Shown one piece after another: positions 1-7,724 of a stretch of 64,000 bases of DNA. This DNA is from Methylomicrobium lacus_A. GTDB taxonomy: Bacteria; Pseudomonadota; Gammaproteobacteria; Methylococcales; Methylomonadaceae. The notes under the pieces were generated by a model. It saw only the letters and a program-made list of their open reading frames with translations, was not told where the DNA came from and made no database searches. A program made the position numbers and the translations under genes. Positions within the stretch are counted from its first letter, which is position 1. Each line of letters begins with the position of its first letter. The stretch lies in the NCBI RefSeq assembly GCF_041897535.1, contig NZ_CP169217.1:186001-250000 (forward strand). The letters are read 5' to 3'.

Positions 1-291
1 TTTAGCGCTGTAGCGGACCAATTTCCCGGTTTTAGAGATTTGCGGCTCTAAGCCAAGTTCCTTAAACAACTCGTTAACGGCTAGTTCGCTCAATTCTGCA
101 CCAACTACTCGATAACCGCAGGCAAGCAACCAGGAAAAATCACGGGTCTTGCCGCACAACGGCAGGAACACAAGACAGCCTTTTGTCAGATTTAATTTTT
201 CAAAATGGGCTACCAAAAACGGGTTGGCTTCGCTTTCATGAAACGCAATCTCACCGCGCTCCCATTTTTGCTGCCAGAAACTTGCTTCCAT
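1..291 (-). CDS. tpm: Thiopurine S-methyltransferase, N-terminal part (runs off window)
   Basis: Ninety-seven codons are visible, open to the left edge. The start is ATG at 291 with a GGAG ribosome site just upstream. The protein begins MEASFWQQKWERGEIAFHE and continues with FLPLCGKTRDFSWLLACGYRVVGAELS, which is the SAM-binding start of bacterial TPMT enzymes (W-xx-RW-like opening, then the PLCGK motif). The family methylates thiopurines, and in some bacteria selenium or tellurium compounds, in the cytoplasm using S-adenosylmethionine. It is divergent from the MerR-type gene at 428 across a 136-bp gap that holds overlapping dyads, so control by that regulator is likely but inferred. The C-terminal half is outside the window. 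Confidence 0.88.
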   Translation of the reverse strand, partial: MEASFWQQKWERGEIAFHESEANPFLVAHFEKLNLTKGCLVFLPLCGKTRDFSWLLACGYRVVGAELSELAVNELFKELGLEPQISKTGKLVRYSAK

Positions 292-381
292 ATCGACTCC
301 TTAAATTATTCAATTATAAAAATCACCACAAATTTAATGCTTCAGTGTTGCAACAAGGCGTGTTCAGGGCTAGGATAAAAG

Positions 382-404
382 TTCAAGTCAACTTGAAGTC
401 AAGT
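382..404. promoter_or_regulatory. Overlapping dyads, probable MerR-type operator
   Basis: Three alternating half-sites TCAAGT / ACTTGA / TCAAGT make two overlapping perfect inverted repeats. TTCAAGT (382-388) pairs with ACTTGAA (391-397), and ACTTGA (391-396) pairs with TCAAGT (399-404). The site lies 24 bp before the MerR gene start and between it and the divergent tpm gene. This is where a MerR-family dimer would be expected to bind. Confidence 0.6.
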
Positions 405-427
405 CTTAAATTACGACAGGTGAAATA

Positions 428-850
428 ATGGATATAACTGCGGTTGCAAAGGCAACTGGATTACCCGCCTCAACGTTACGATTTTATGAAGAGAAAGGAT
501 TGATCCGGTCAACCGGTCGCTTAGGTTTACGACGTTTATTCAGCGCCAATGTCATAGAGCGACTGGCTTTAATATCATTGGGGCGTAGCGCTGGTTTCTC
601 GCTAGATGAAATTGGTGCGATGATTACGCCTGAAGGGCCTGACATCAATAGAACGCTGCTTTTGGCTAAGGCAGATGAGTTGGACAGAAAAATTAAAGAA
701 CTGACCTCTATGCGAGATGGACTCCGTCATGCAGCGGTCTGCAATGCGCCAAACCATTTTGAATGTCCAAAATTTCTTCGTCTCCTCCGTGTTGCTGGTA
801 AGAATCGGTTTAGGCAGCCAAATAAATTGAAGGAAAACAAATTTAAGTGA
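428..850 (+). CDS. MerR-family transcriptional regulator
   Basis: A 140-residue cytoplasmic DNA-binding protein. Residues 1-70 form the MerR winged helix-turn-helix (MDITAVAKATGLPASTLRFYEEKGLI, then RRLFSANVIERLALI). They are followed by a coiled dimerisation helix (about 75-110, KADELDRKIKELTSMRDGLRHA) and a short tail with two cysteines (VCNAPNHFEC). The tail does not match the three-cysteine pattern of mercury MerR. The effector is unknown; the cysteines suggest a thiol-reactive or metal signal. ATG at 428 follows AGGTGAA. It is divergent from tpm with the dyad operator in between, so tpm and its own gene are the likely targets. Nothing is co-transcribed downstream before the convergent hslR. 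Confidence 0.82.
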   Translation: MDITAVAKATGLPASTLRFYEEKGLIRSTGRLGLRRLFSANVIERLALISLGRSAGFSLDEIGAMITPEGPDINRTLLLAKADELDRKIKELTSMRDGLRHAAVCNAPNHFECPKFLRLLRVAGKNRFRQPNKLKENKFK

Positions 851-1069
851 GGCATGCAGAAAAGTAAGGAAGCCGAATCTAAATACCTGTCGATATACAT
901 ACAGCTCGCCATAACCAGCGGCGAAAAGTGATATGGCAAAGGAGTGGCCATACATTTTATTTTGATAGGGTGTTTTGTTATGGCGTTCTGCGTGCCGGCG
1001 GCGGGTTTTTTTACGTTGGCAGCCACCCCTGATAATGAGTTCTTTCGGGTTGAATCCTACGGGGCGGTT

Positions 1070-1468
1070 TCAATAATCCTGCTTGAAACGGTGGATCATC
1101 CGTCGTTCCTTTTTGTTCGGACGGTGCTCCGGGCCGTTGTGCGGCATCAACGCGCGCCTTTCGCGCTCGTCGATGATTTGTTGCTGGCGTTTGGCGTGGC
1201 TTTCGGGATCTTCTTCGTACAGCAGCACGGCATCCTTGGCGGGGCGGCGCTGCGCGGAGAGCGCGGTGATCGTGAGTTCCCAGTGCAGGTTGTCCTTGGT
1301 GATCGACAAACGCATGCCCGGCTTCACTTCCTTGCCGGGCTTTACGCGTTGCTCATTCACATGCACCTTGCCGCCGGCGATCGCTTCCTGGGCGAGGCCG
1401 CGCGTTTTGAAAAATCGCGCGGCCCACAGCCATTTATCGAGGCGGATCGAGTCGAGTTCGGCCGGCAA
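1070..1468 (-). CDS. hslR: Heat shock protein Hsp15, ribosome-associated S4 protein
   Basis: 132 residues. An S4 RNA-binding domain occupies about 8-70 (IRLDKWLWAARFFKTRGLAQEAIAGGKVHVN), followed by a basic C-terminal tail (RPNKKERRMIHRFKQDY) as in E. coli Hsp15. The family binds free 50S subunits that carry a stalled peptidyl-tRNA and helps recycle them after heat stress. The start codon abuts the ispH stop (1469) with no gap, so it is probably translated from the ispH message. Family identity is clear; function here is by homology. Confidence 0.9.
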   Translation of the reverse strand: MPAELDSIRLDKWLWAARFFKTRGLAQEAIAGGKVHVNEQRVKPGKEVKPGMRLSITKDNLHWELTITALSAQRRPAKDAVLLYEEDPESHAKRQQQIIDERERRALMPHNGPEHRPNKKERRMIHRFKQDY

Positions 1469-2419
1469 TTATTGCACCATGTGTTTTTTCAGTTCTTTCG
1501 GCAAGGAGAACACGACTTTTTCTTCGATGCCCGGCAGTTCGGCCGTCGACTTGCCGCCCCATTGTTTCAGCTGGTTGATCACTTCCTGCACCAGCACTTC
1601 CGGCGCGGAGGCGCCGGCGGTCACGCCGACCACGTCGATACCCTCGAACCATTCCTGTTTCATGTCGTGCGCAGTATCGATCAGATAGGCCGGCTTGCCG
1701 AGCTGTTCGGCGATTTCGCGCAGGCGGTTAGAGTTCGAACTGTTCGGCGAGCCGACGACCAGAATCACATCGGCCTTTTTGGCCATGTCCTGCACCGCAT
1801 CCTGGCGGTTTTGCGTCGCATAGCAGATATCGTCCTTTTTCTGTTCCTTGATGCCGGTGAAGCGCGCCTTCAACGCATCGACCATGATCTTGGTGTCGGT
1901 CATCGACAGCGTCGTTTGCGTGACATAGGCCAGATTGTCCGGGTTGTTTACATGCAGATTCTCGACGTCTTCCGGCGTTTCGACCAGATAAATGCCGCCG
2001 TTTTCGGTGCATTTTTCATATTGGCCCATCGTGCCTTCGACTTCCGGATGACCGGCGTGGCCGATCAGGATCACTTCGCGGTCCGATTTGGCATGTTTGG
2101 CGACCTGGATGTGCACCTTGGTGACCAGCGGGCAGGTCGCGTCGAATACGGTCAGTTGCCGTTCCTCGGCTTCCTTCTGCACCTGCTTGGAAACGCCGTG
2201 GGCGCTGAAAACCAGATACGAGCCGACCGGCACGTCGTTTAAATCTTCGATGAATACAGCGCCTTTCGCTTTCAGTCCGTCGACGACGGTGCGGTTGTGC
2301 ACGACTTCGTGGCGCACATAGATCGGCGCGCCGAAGGTTTCGAGCGCCTGATCGACGATTTCGATGGCCCGGTCGACGCCGGCGCAGAATCCACGGGGGT
2401 TAGCGAGTACGATTTGCAT
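1469..2419 (-). CDS. ispH: 4-hydroxy-3-methylbut-2-enyl diphosphate reductase
   Basis: 316 residues, the usual length. It is the last enzyme of the MEP pathway, reducing HMBPP to isopentenyl and dimethylallyl diphosphate with a [4Fe-4S] cluster. Three conserved cysteine positions are visible: Cys12 in PRGFCAGVDRAI, the cysteine in DATCPLVTKVH (about 96) and the one in DICYATQNRQ (about 197). Also present are the HEVVHN, GHAGHPE and TQTTLS blocks and the SPNSSNSNRL motif. It is followed directly by hslR. The ATG at 2419 gives the canonical MQIVLANPRGFC start. Confidence 0.97.
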   Translation of the reverse strand: MQIVLANPRGFCAGVDRAIEIVDQALETFGAPIYVRHEVVHNRTVVDGLKAKGAVFIEDLNDVPVGSYLVFSAHGVSKQVQKEAEERQLTVFDATCPLVTKVHIQVAKHAKSDREVILIGHAGHPEVEGTMGQYEKCTENGGIYLVETPEDVENLHVNNPDNLAYVTQTTLSMTDTKIMVDALKARFTGIKEQKKDDICYATQNRQDAVQDMAKKADVILVVGSPNSSNSNRLREIAEQLGKPAYLIDTAHDMKQEWFEGIDVVGVTAGASAPEVLVQEVINQLKQWGGKSTAELPGIEEKVVFSLPKELKKHMVQ

Positions 2420-2455
2420 ATCTTGACTTATGTAGTGGGTAAATATCGGGTTATT

Positions 2456-2941
2456 TTAACTCAACAATCGGTCCGAGACGACGATTCCATCATGATCGGC
2501 GTATAAAAAATGATCTTTTTTGAAATTGACGCCGGCAAAAGTGATCGGCAGATCATGGTCGCCTTGGTTTCTCTGATGGCTCTGCAAGGGATGCGCATGC
2601 AGCGCGCGGATGCCGATCGGGAGTTCCGCGAGCAGCGCGGTGTCGCGGACGCAGCCGTAGATCAGCAATCCCTGCCAGCCGTTATCGACCGCAAGTTTGG
2701 CCAGCTCAATGTCGATCAATGCGCAGCGGTGCGAGCCGCCGCCGTCGACGACCAACACGCGGCCTTCGGCTTTTTCCTGCAAGACGGTTTTGATCTGCAC
2801 ATTGTCTTCGAAGGCTTTCAAGGTGCTGATGCGTCCCCAAAATACGGGATGCGCGCCGTAGGACTTGAACAGCGGTTCGACGATCTGGAAATGCGCCTCC
2901 TGAGCATGGGCGTCGCAGAGGCGGGCGGTGGCAAAGGTCAT
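2456..2941 (-). CDS. rraA: RraA family protein (RNase E inhibitor or HMG aldolase-like)
   Basis: 161 residues from ATG 2941 (MTFATARLCDAHAQ). This start is preferred over an in-frame start 26 codons upstream because it matches the family N-terminus and has GGAG eight bases ahead. The RraA fold signatures are present: VFWGRISTLKAFEDN, RVLVVDGGGSHRCALIDIELAKLAVDNGWQGLLIYGCVRD, and HDGIVVSD at the end. E. coli RraA binds RNase E and masks it, while relatives are class II aldolases. The G-G-x15-20-R-D metal and substrate motif is intact, so either role is possible. It stands alone between ispH and a divergent small gene. Confidence 0.88.
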   Translation of the reverse strand: MTFATARLCDAHAQEAHFQIVEPLFKSYGAHPVFWGRISTLKAFEDNVQIKTVLQEKAEGRVLVVDGGGSHRCALIDIELAKLAVDNGWQGLLIYGCVRDTALLAELPIGIRALHAHPLQSHQRNQGDHDLPITFAGVNFKKDHFLYADHDGIVVSDRLLS

Positions 2942-3029
2942 CAAGTAAACTCCGGTCGGCTTTGTTTCGGTACGGGCTATGTTATAGTCTATCGGAAGCC
3001 TGGAGGCAACTAAATACAAGGGTTATCTT

Positions 3030-3167
3030 ATGTGGATCATACTATTCGTTGTCGCGCTGCTGTTCGTCTTGGGCGGCGCATTGCTGTTATTGCGTTCGGC
3101 GAAGATTCCGAAAATTCCCGATCATATCAAATCCCAGCCTTACCAAGACGAGGACGACGATTGGTGA
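3030..3167 (+). CDS. Small single-pass membrane protein, DUF2897-like
   Basis: A 45-residue protein. It begins MWIILFVVALLFVLGGALLLLR, one hydrophobic segment (residues 2-22), then a short tail IPKIPDHIKSQPYQDEDDDW ending in an acidic cluster. The layout (N-terminal membrane helix, short PKxP linker, acidic tail) resembles the DUF2897 family of gammaproteobacterial small membrane proteins; function unknown. It ends at 3167, two bases before the convergent dtd stop. Confidence 0.6.
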   Translation: MWIILFVVALLFVLGGALLLLRSAKIPKIPDHIKSQPYQDEDDDW

Positions 3168-3168
3168 T

Positions 3169-3609
3169 TTAGTGTGAACGCAGCGTAAACGTGACCGGGC
3201 CGTCGTTGACCAGCGCCACCTGCATGTCCGCGCCGAAGCGGCCGAATTGTACGGAGGGGTAGACGGTCAGCGCCCTCTCTTGCAGATAGCCGAACAGCTT
3301 CTGGCCGTGTTCGGGCGGCGCGGCCGAGGTGAAGCTCGGTCGGTTGCCTTTTTGCGTATCCGCGGCCAAGGTAAACTGCGGCACCAAGAGCAGGCCGCCG
3401 TCGATGTCTTTGAGGCTCAGGTTCATCTTTCCCGCCTCGTCCGGAAAAATCCGGTAATTGATGATGCGTTCGAGCAGGCGCTCGGCGTGTTTTTCGCCGT
3501 CTTCCTTTTCGACCGCGACCAGCGCCATGATGCCGGTAGCGATCTTGCCGATGATGTGATTGTCGACCGCGACATGGGCGGTCGTGACGCGCTGGATGAT
3601 GGTGATCAT
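3169..3609 (-). CDS. dtd: D-aminoacyl-tRNA deacylase
   Basis: 146 residues, full length (MITIIQRVTTAHVAVD). Dtd hydrolyses D-amino acids from tRNA in the cytoplasm and also edits Gly-tRNA(Ala). The RPSF segment and the C-terminal NDGPVTF segment, corresponding to the cross-subunit GP motif, are present. The active-site strand reads VPQFTLAADT, where many homologues have VSQFTLAADT. This S-to-P change is conservative in context but worth noting. It is convergent with the small membrane gene and divergent from the thermonuclease gene. Confidence 0.94.
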   Translation of the reverse strand: MITIIQRVTTAHVAVDNHIIGKIATGIMALVAVEKEDGEKHAERLLERIINYRIFPDEAGKMNLSLKDIDGGLLLVPQFTLAADTQKGNRPSFTSAAPPEHGQKLFGYLQERALTVYPSVQFGRFGADMQVALVNDGPVTFTLRSH

Positions 3610-3705
3610 GGGTGAGTCTTCAGATGGATGGGCTAAAATAAGCGAGGGTTTGTCACTGTCTGGGCGGTTTCGGACGCCTGTTCTTTTCGCCTGTTGAGGA
3701 AATTC

Positions 3706-4530
3706 ATGCGGCGTATTTTAGCGCTTTTATTGTTCAATTTGGCCTATGGGGCCAACGCGGATATTTACGGCTGGCGGGACAGCGCCGGCAGCGCGCATTA
3801 TTCCGACCGTCCGCAGGCCGCTTCGGCGAAAGTGCTCGACATCAAGCCGGGCTACGGCTACTACACCGTCAAAAAAGTGTTCGACGGCGATACGCTGGTG
3901 CTCGAAGACGGGCGCAAGGTCAGGCTGCTCGGCGTCAATACGCCGGAGATCGCGCATCGCAATCAGCCGGAGCAGGCGGGCGGCGAGGCGGCGAAGCGCT
4001 GGTTGAGCGACAAGCTGCAAAACCGCAAGGTCCGGCTGGAGATGGATGCCGAAGCGGCCGACAAATACGGCAGGACGCTCGCGCATGTGTTTACCGAGCA
4101 GAATGAGCATATCAACCTGCAGCTGGTCGAACAGGGCCTGGCGGCGGTCAATATCTATCCGCCGAATCTGCTCTATGCCCTGAAGCTGGTCAAGGCCGAG
4201 CAGGGCGCCCAAAACAGGCGTCTGGGGATTTGGGGCCGGCCGGAATACGATCCGATCCCGGTCGAGCGTTTGCCTGCTTCCGGCCATCCGGGCTGGACCA
4301 GGATCACCGGCCGGATCGCAGATGTGCGCAGCAGTCGGAAGTTCGTGTATCTGAAATTTTCCGACCAGTTTGAAGTCAGGATCGAAAAAATGGCATTGCC
4401 TCTGTTCCCGGATTTAAGCCGTTATCTGGGGCAAGCGGTCGAGGTGCGCGGCTGGCTGAACAAAAACAAGGGCGGTTATTCGATGCTGGTCCGCCATCCG
4501 AGCGCTGTCGTGTTGGAACCGCGGAATTGA
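3706..4530 (+). CDS. Secreted thermonuclease (SNase) with N-terminal DUF4124-like segment
   Basis: 274 residues from ATG 3706, which has GAGGA five bases upstream; a TTG twelve bases earlier is less likely. A signal peptide (MRRILALLLFNLAYGANA) leads into a DUF4124-like stretch (DIYGWRDSAGSAHYSDRPQ). The SNase domain follows, with VKKVFDGDTLVLEDGRKVRLLGVNTPE (Asp and Arg of the calcium and catalytic site), then KYGRTLAHVF and a C-terminal OB-like region (WTRITGRIADVRSSRKFVYLKF). It is predicted to degrade nucleic acid in the periplasm or outside the cell. It is convergent with ubiC with one base between the stops. Confidence 0.86.
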   Translation: MRRILALLLFNLAYGANADIYGWRDSAGSAHYSDRPQAASAKVLDIKPGYGYYTVKKVFDGDTLVLEDGRKVRLLGVNTPEIAHRNQPEQAGGEAAKRWLSDKLQNRKVRLEMDAEAADKYGRTLAHVFTEQNEHINLQLVEQGLAAVNIYPPNLLYALKLVKAEQGAQNRRLGIWGRPEYDPIPVERLPASGHPGWTRITGRIADVRSSRKFVYLKFSDQFEVRIEKMALPLFPDLSRYLGQAVEVRGWLNKNKGGYSMLVRHPSAVVLEPRN

Positions 4531-4531
4531 T

Positions 4532-5095
4532 TCAAGCGATCGCCAGCGCCCCCGGCATGAAAAACTCGTTGACCAAGAGCGGCTGCTGCATGATCGCATA
4601 AACGGTTCTTCGGCCCCAGACCGGCGCCTGGATCGCGCCCCATTCCAATGCGGCCTGGCTCCAGTCGGCCGGTTTCAGCCGCGCGACCTGGAGTTCCCTT
4701 CGTTCGAGATCCGGATATGAAAAAATCACTTCGCCGAGCGGGCGGGTGCCGAGATGCGAGAGATTCCGGTGCGCGCACCGGATCGTCGCTTCCGGCAGGA
4801 TCGTGCGGGCCAGGATCAGCGGTACGCCGTCCGCGTGCAGCATCACTTCGCGGGTCAGGCAATAACGGTGTTCCGGTTGATTCAGCAGTTTGCGCTCGCT
4901 CAGGAAAGGCGTCAGCCAGCGGTGATAAAGCATCTTGACCTTGACCGCCGTGCCGTAATGGCCGCGCAGGCGCCGGGTCAGCGAGCCGGTTTCGAAAGTC
5001 CAGGAGGCCACGCTTTCGGGCAGGGTGTGGCGGAGGCCGGGACGGTTTTCGCGCCAGGTGGGTTCGCGGGTCAATAACAGGCTTTGGGTCGGCAA
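4532..5095 (-). CDS. ubiC: Chorismate lyase
   Basis: 187 residues. UbiC converts chorismate to 4-hydroxybenzoate plus pyruvate, the first step of ubiquinone synthesis. Family marks are GSLTRRLRG, the substrate-binding VMLHADGVPLILARTILP segment, the invariant LGTRPLGEVIFSY block and the C-terminal RRTVYAIMQQPLLVNEFFMPG. It starts six bases after the recG stop, so it is likely last in the rpoZ-spoT-ridA-recG-ubiC run. Confidence 0.93.
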   Translation of the reverse strand: MPTQSLLLTREPTWRENRPGLRHTLPESVASWTFETGSLTRRLRGHYGTAVKVKMLYHRWLTPFLSERKLLNQPEHRYCLTREVMLHADGVPLILARTILPEATIRCAHRNLSHLGTRPLGEVIFSYPDLERRELQVARLKPADWSQAALEWGAIQAPVWGRRTVYAIMQQPLLVNEFFMPGALAIA

Positions 5096-5101
5096 ACGGG
5101 A

Positions 5102-7186
5102 TTAAACCTCGGCGTAAGCGGTGGAGGCCCCGAGCCAGCGGTCGCACAGGGGCTGGATGGCGTCCGGAGCTTCCCTGAAGAACTGTTCGCCGATTTGCTG
5201 GATATTATCCAGCAAATCGGCATCCCTGGACAAATCGGCGATCTTGAAATGCACCGCGCCGGTTTGGCGCGTGCCGAGCACTTCGCCGGGGCCGCGCAGC
5301 TCCAAATCCTTCTCCGCGATCACGAAGCCGTCGTTGCTGTCGCGCAGGATGCCGAGCCTTTGGCGCGCCATCTCCGATAACGGTGCCTGGTACATCAACA
5401 GGCAATAGCTGTCGCTGTCGCCGCGGCCGACGCGTCCGCGCAACTGATGCAATTGCGACAGGCCGAGCCGCTCCGGGTTTTCGATGATCATCAGTCCGGC
5501 GTTCGGCACATCGACGCCGACCTCGATCACGGTGGTCGCGACCAAGAGGTCGACTTGATGCTGTTTGAAGGCCTGCATGATCGCGTCTTTTTCGGCCGCT
5601 TTCATGCGGCCGTGGATCAGCGCGACCCGCACGGAAGGCAGTGCTTCGGCCAGGAGTTCGGCGGTTTTTTCGGCCGCCTCGCATTGCAGCGCTTCCGACT
5701 CCTCGATCAGGGTGCAGACCCAATAGGCCTGTTTTTTTTGCGCGACCCAGCCCGAGATTCTGGCGATCACCTCGCCGCGGCGGTCGGCCGGAATCACGCT
5801 GGTCACGATCGGTTTGCGTCCGGGCGGCAGTTCGTCGATCACCGAAATATCGAGGTCGGAATATTGCAGCATCGCCAGGGTGCGCGGAATCGGCGTCGCG
5901 GTCATCACCAGCTGATGCGGCCGGAGGCCGGACTGGTGGCCTTTTTCGCGCAGCGCGAGGCGCTGGTGCACGCCGAAGCGGTGCTGTTCGTCGATCACGC
6001 ACAGGCCGAGCCGATCGAACTCGACGCCGTCCTGAAACAAGGCGTGCGTGCCGATTGCGATCGGCGCCGAGCCGTCTTTCAGCGCGGCGAGGATCTCGCT
6101 GCGTTGTTTGCCTTTCAACTGGCCGGTCAACAGCACGACCTTGGTTTCGAAATGGCTGAACCACTGGCTGAAGTTCCGGTAATGCTGTTCGGCCAGGAGT
6201 TCGGTCGGCGCCATCACCGCGGCCTGATAACCCGAGCTGATCGCGAGCAGCGCCGCATAGGCCGCCACGACCGTCTTGCCGGAGCCGACATCGCCTTGCA
6301 CGAGCCGCATCATCGGCTGCGGTTTGCGGCAATTGTCCGCGATTTCGCCGATCACGCGGCGCTGGGCAGTGGTCAACGGGAAGGGCAGACGGCGGATGAA
6401 GTGGTCGGCGGCGACCGGGTCGCCGGCCAGGATCGGCGCCTCGCAGGATTGGTTAACGCCTTTGGCCCGTCTGAGGCTCAGATAGTGGGTCAGCAATTCT
6501 TCGAACGCGAGCCGTTTCAATGCCGGATGGCTGCCGTTTTGCAGCGCGACAGAGGCGCCAGGCTCGCCGGGCGTGTGCAGGGTTTGAATCGCCTGCTGCA
6601 AGGCGGGAAAGCGCAGCTGTCGCAACAGCCGCTCGGGAAGCCAGTCGGTCAACAGGCGGCTGTCGTGCGTGCACAGCGCGAGCGCCTGTTTGACCGCCTT
6701 CCTGATCGCGTTTTGGCTCAGTCCTTCGGTCAACGGATAGACCGGCGTCAGGCGGGTGTCGAGCGCGAAATGCTCCGCATCGGCGACGATCTGGTAATCG
6801 GGGTGCGTCATCTCCAGGCCGGCGTAGCCGTAGCGCGCTTCGCCGAAGCAGCTGACCAGGACACCGGGCGCGAAGGCATGGAACTGATTGGCCGAGTAAT
6901 GGAAAAATTTCAGCGAGATGAAGCCGGTGTCGTCGGCAATCCGGACGATCAGGCTCTTGCGTCCGCGCGGCAGGACGTCCGCGAATTCGACCCTGCCGGC
7001 GATCATCGCGGTCATGCCGGCGGCGAGCGAGCCGATCGGCGTCAGACGGGTGCGGTCTTCATAACGCACCGGCAGGTGGAACAAGAGGTCCTGAATCACG
7101 CGGATGCCGAGTTTTTCGAAGCGCCGCGCGGTTTGCGCGCCGATCCCCGCGAGCGCGGAAACCGGTTGCTGCAGCCGGTTCATCAT
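5102..7186 (-). CDS. recG: ATP-dependent DNA helicase RecG
   Basis: 694 residues. RecG reverses stalled forks and processes branched DNA. A wedge OB domain lies in the N-terminal third (SLIVRIADDTGFISLKFFHYSANQF). The helicase core follows, with Walker A GDVGSGKT (about 297-304), motif II DEQHRFG (about 400), TATPIPRTLAM, TTVIEVGVDVPNA, and LHQLRGRVGRG (motif VI). Two adjacent ATG codons are possible starts (7186 and 7183). It sits eight bases after ridA. Confidence 0.97.
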   Translation of the reverse strand: MMNRLQQPVSALAGIGAQTARRFEKLGIRVIQDLLFHLPVRYEDRTRLTPIGSLAAGMTAMIAGRVEFADVLPRGRKSLIVRIADDTGFISLKFFHYSANQFHAFAPGVLVSCFGEARYGYAGLEMTHPDYQIVADAEHFALDTRLTPVYPLTEGLSQNAIRKAVKQALALCTHDSRLLTDWLPERLLRQLRFPALQQAIQTLHTPGEPGASVALQNGSHPALKRLAFEELLTHYLSLRRAKGVNQSCEAPILAGDPVAADHFIRRLPFPLTTAQRRVIGEIADNCRKPQPMMRLVQGDVGSGKTVVAAYAALLAISSGYQAAVMAPTELLAEQHYRNFSQWFSHFETKVVLLTGQLKGKQRSEILAALKDGSAPIAIGTHALFQDGVEFDRLGLCVIDEQHRFGVHQRLALREKGHQSGLRPHQLVMTATPIPRTLAMLQYSDLDISVIDELPPGRKPIVTSVIPADRRGEVIARISGWVAQKKQAYWVCTLIEESEALQCEAAEKTAELLAEALPSVRVALIHGRMKAAEKDAIMQAFKQHQVDLLVATTVIEVGVDVPNAGLMIIENPERLGLSQLHQLRGRVGRGDSDSYCLLMYQAPLSEMARQRLGILRDSNDGFVIAEKDLELRGPGEVLGTRQTGAVHFKIADLSRDADLLDNIQQIGEQFFREAPDAIQPLCDRWLGASTAYAEV

Positions 7187-7194
7187 TCAGGACT

Positions 7195-7599
7195 TCAGGA
7201 CGCCGGATATTCCTGCGGCGGCAGGCAGACGATGCCGTCGATTTCGACCAGTGCGCCTTTCGGCAAGGCGGCGATGCCGATCGCGGCGCGCGCGGGGTAA
7301 GGTTCCTGAAAATACTGCCCCATCACTTCATTGACGATCGGGAAGTGTCCCAGGTCGGTCAGGTAAACATTCAGTTTGACGACATCGGCAAAGTTGCCAC
7401 CCGCCGCCTCGATGACCGCGCCCAGGTTTTCGAAGACCTGGACGACCTGGGCCCTGATATCGCCGTCGACGAGGGTCATCGTCTCCGGCGACAACGGGAT
7501 TTGCCCGGACAGGTACACGGTGCGGTCCACTCTGACCGCTTGCGAATAGGTGCCAATCGCCTGGGGGGCTTTGTCGGTGCTGATGATTTCTTTGATCAT
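7195..7599 (-). CDS. ridA: RidA family reactive imine/enamine deaminase
   Basis: 134 residues from ATG 7599 (MIKEIISTDKAPQAIGTYSQAV); an upstream in-frame ATG adds six atypical residues. RidA hydrolyses the enamine/imine intermediates released by PLP dehydratases such as IlvA. The trimer-site residues are recognisable: GTYSQAV, VYLSGQIPL, YPARAAIGIAALPKGALVEIDGI (the catalytic Arg is the R of PARAAI). It lies between spoT and recG on the same strand, a common order in gammaproteobacteria. Confidence 0.93.
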   Translation of the reverse strand: MIKEIISTDKAPQAIGTYSQAVRVDRTVYLSGQIPLSPETMTLVDGDIRAQVVQVFENLGAVIEAAGGNFADVVKLNVYLTDLGHFPIVNEVMGQYFQEPYPARAAIGIAALPKGALVEIDGIVCLPPQEYPAS

Positions 7600-7724
7600 G
7601 ATGGATAGTACGAACAAATACGGTTGGAATCGGGCTATCTTACCATGATTGCGGGGGCGATTTGAGAGTCGCTTCAGGTGGTTAAAGTGGCCCAGCCATT
7701 GTTAACTTGAGGTCGATGCGGCTA

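Noticed and set aside
853..930. A 25-codon frame after the first MerR-type gene
   Set aside because: Too short and without family likeness or supporting signals to call a gene.
5447..7300. A 617-codon plus-strand frame opposite recG
   Set aside because: Antisense of an unmistakable recG with all helicase motifs; composition is typical of reverse-strand shadow frames.
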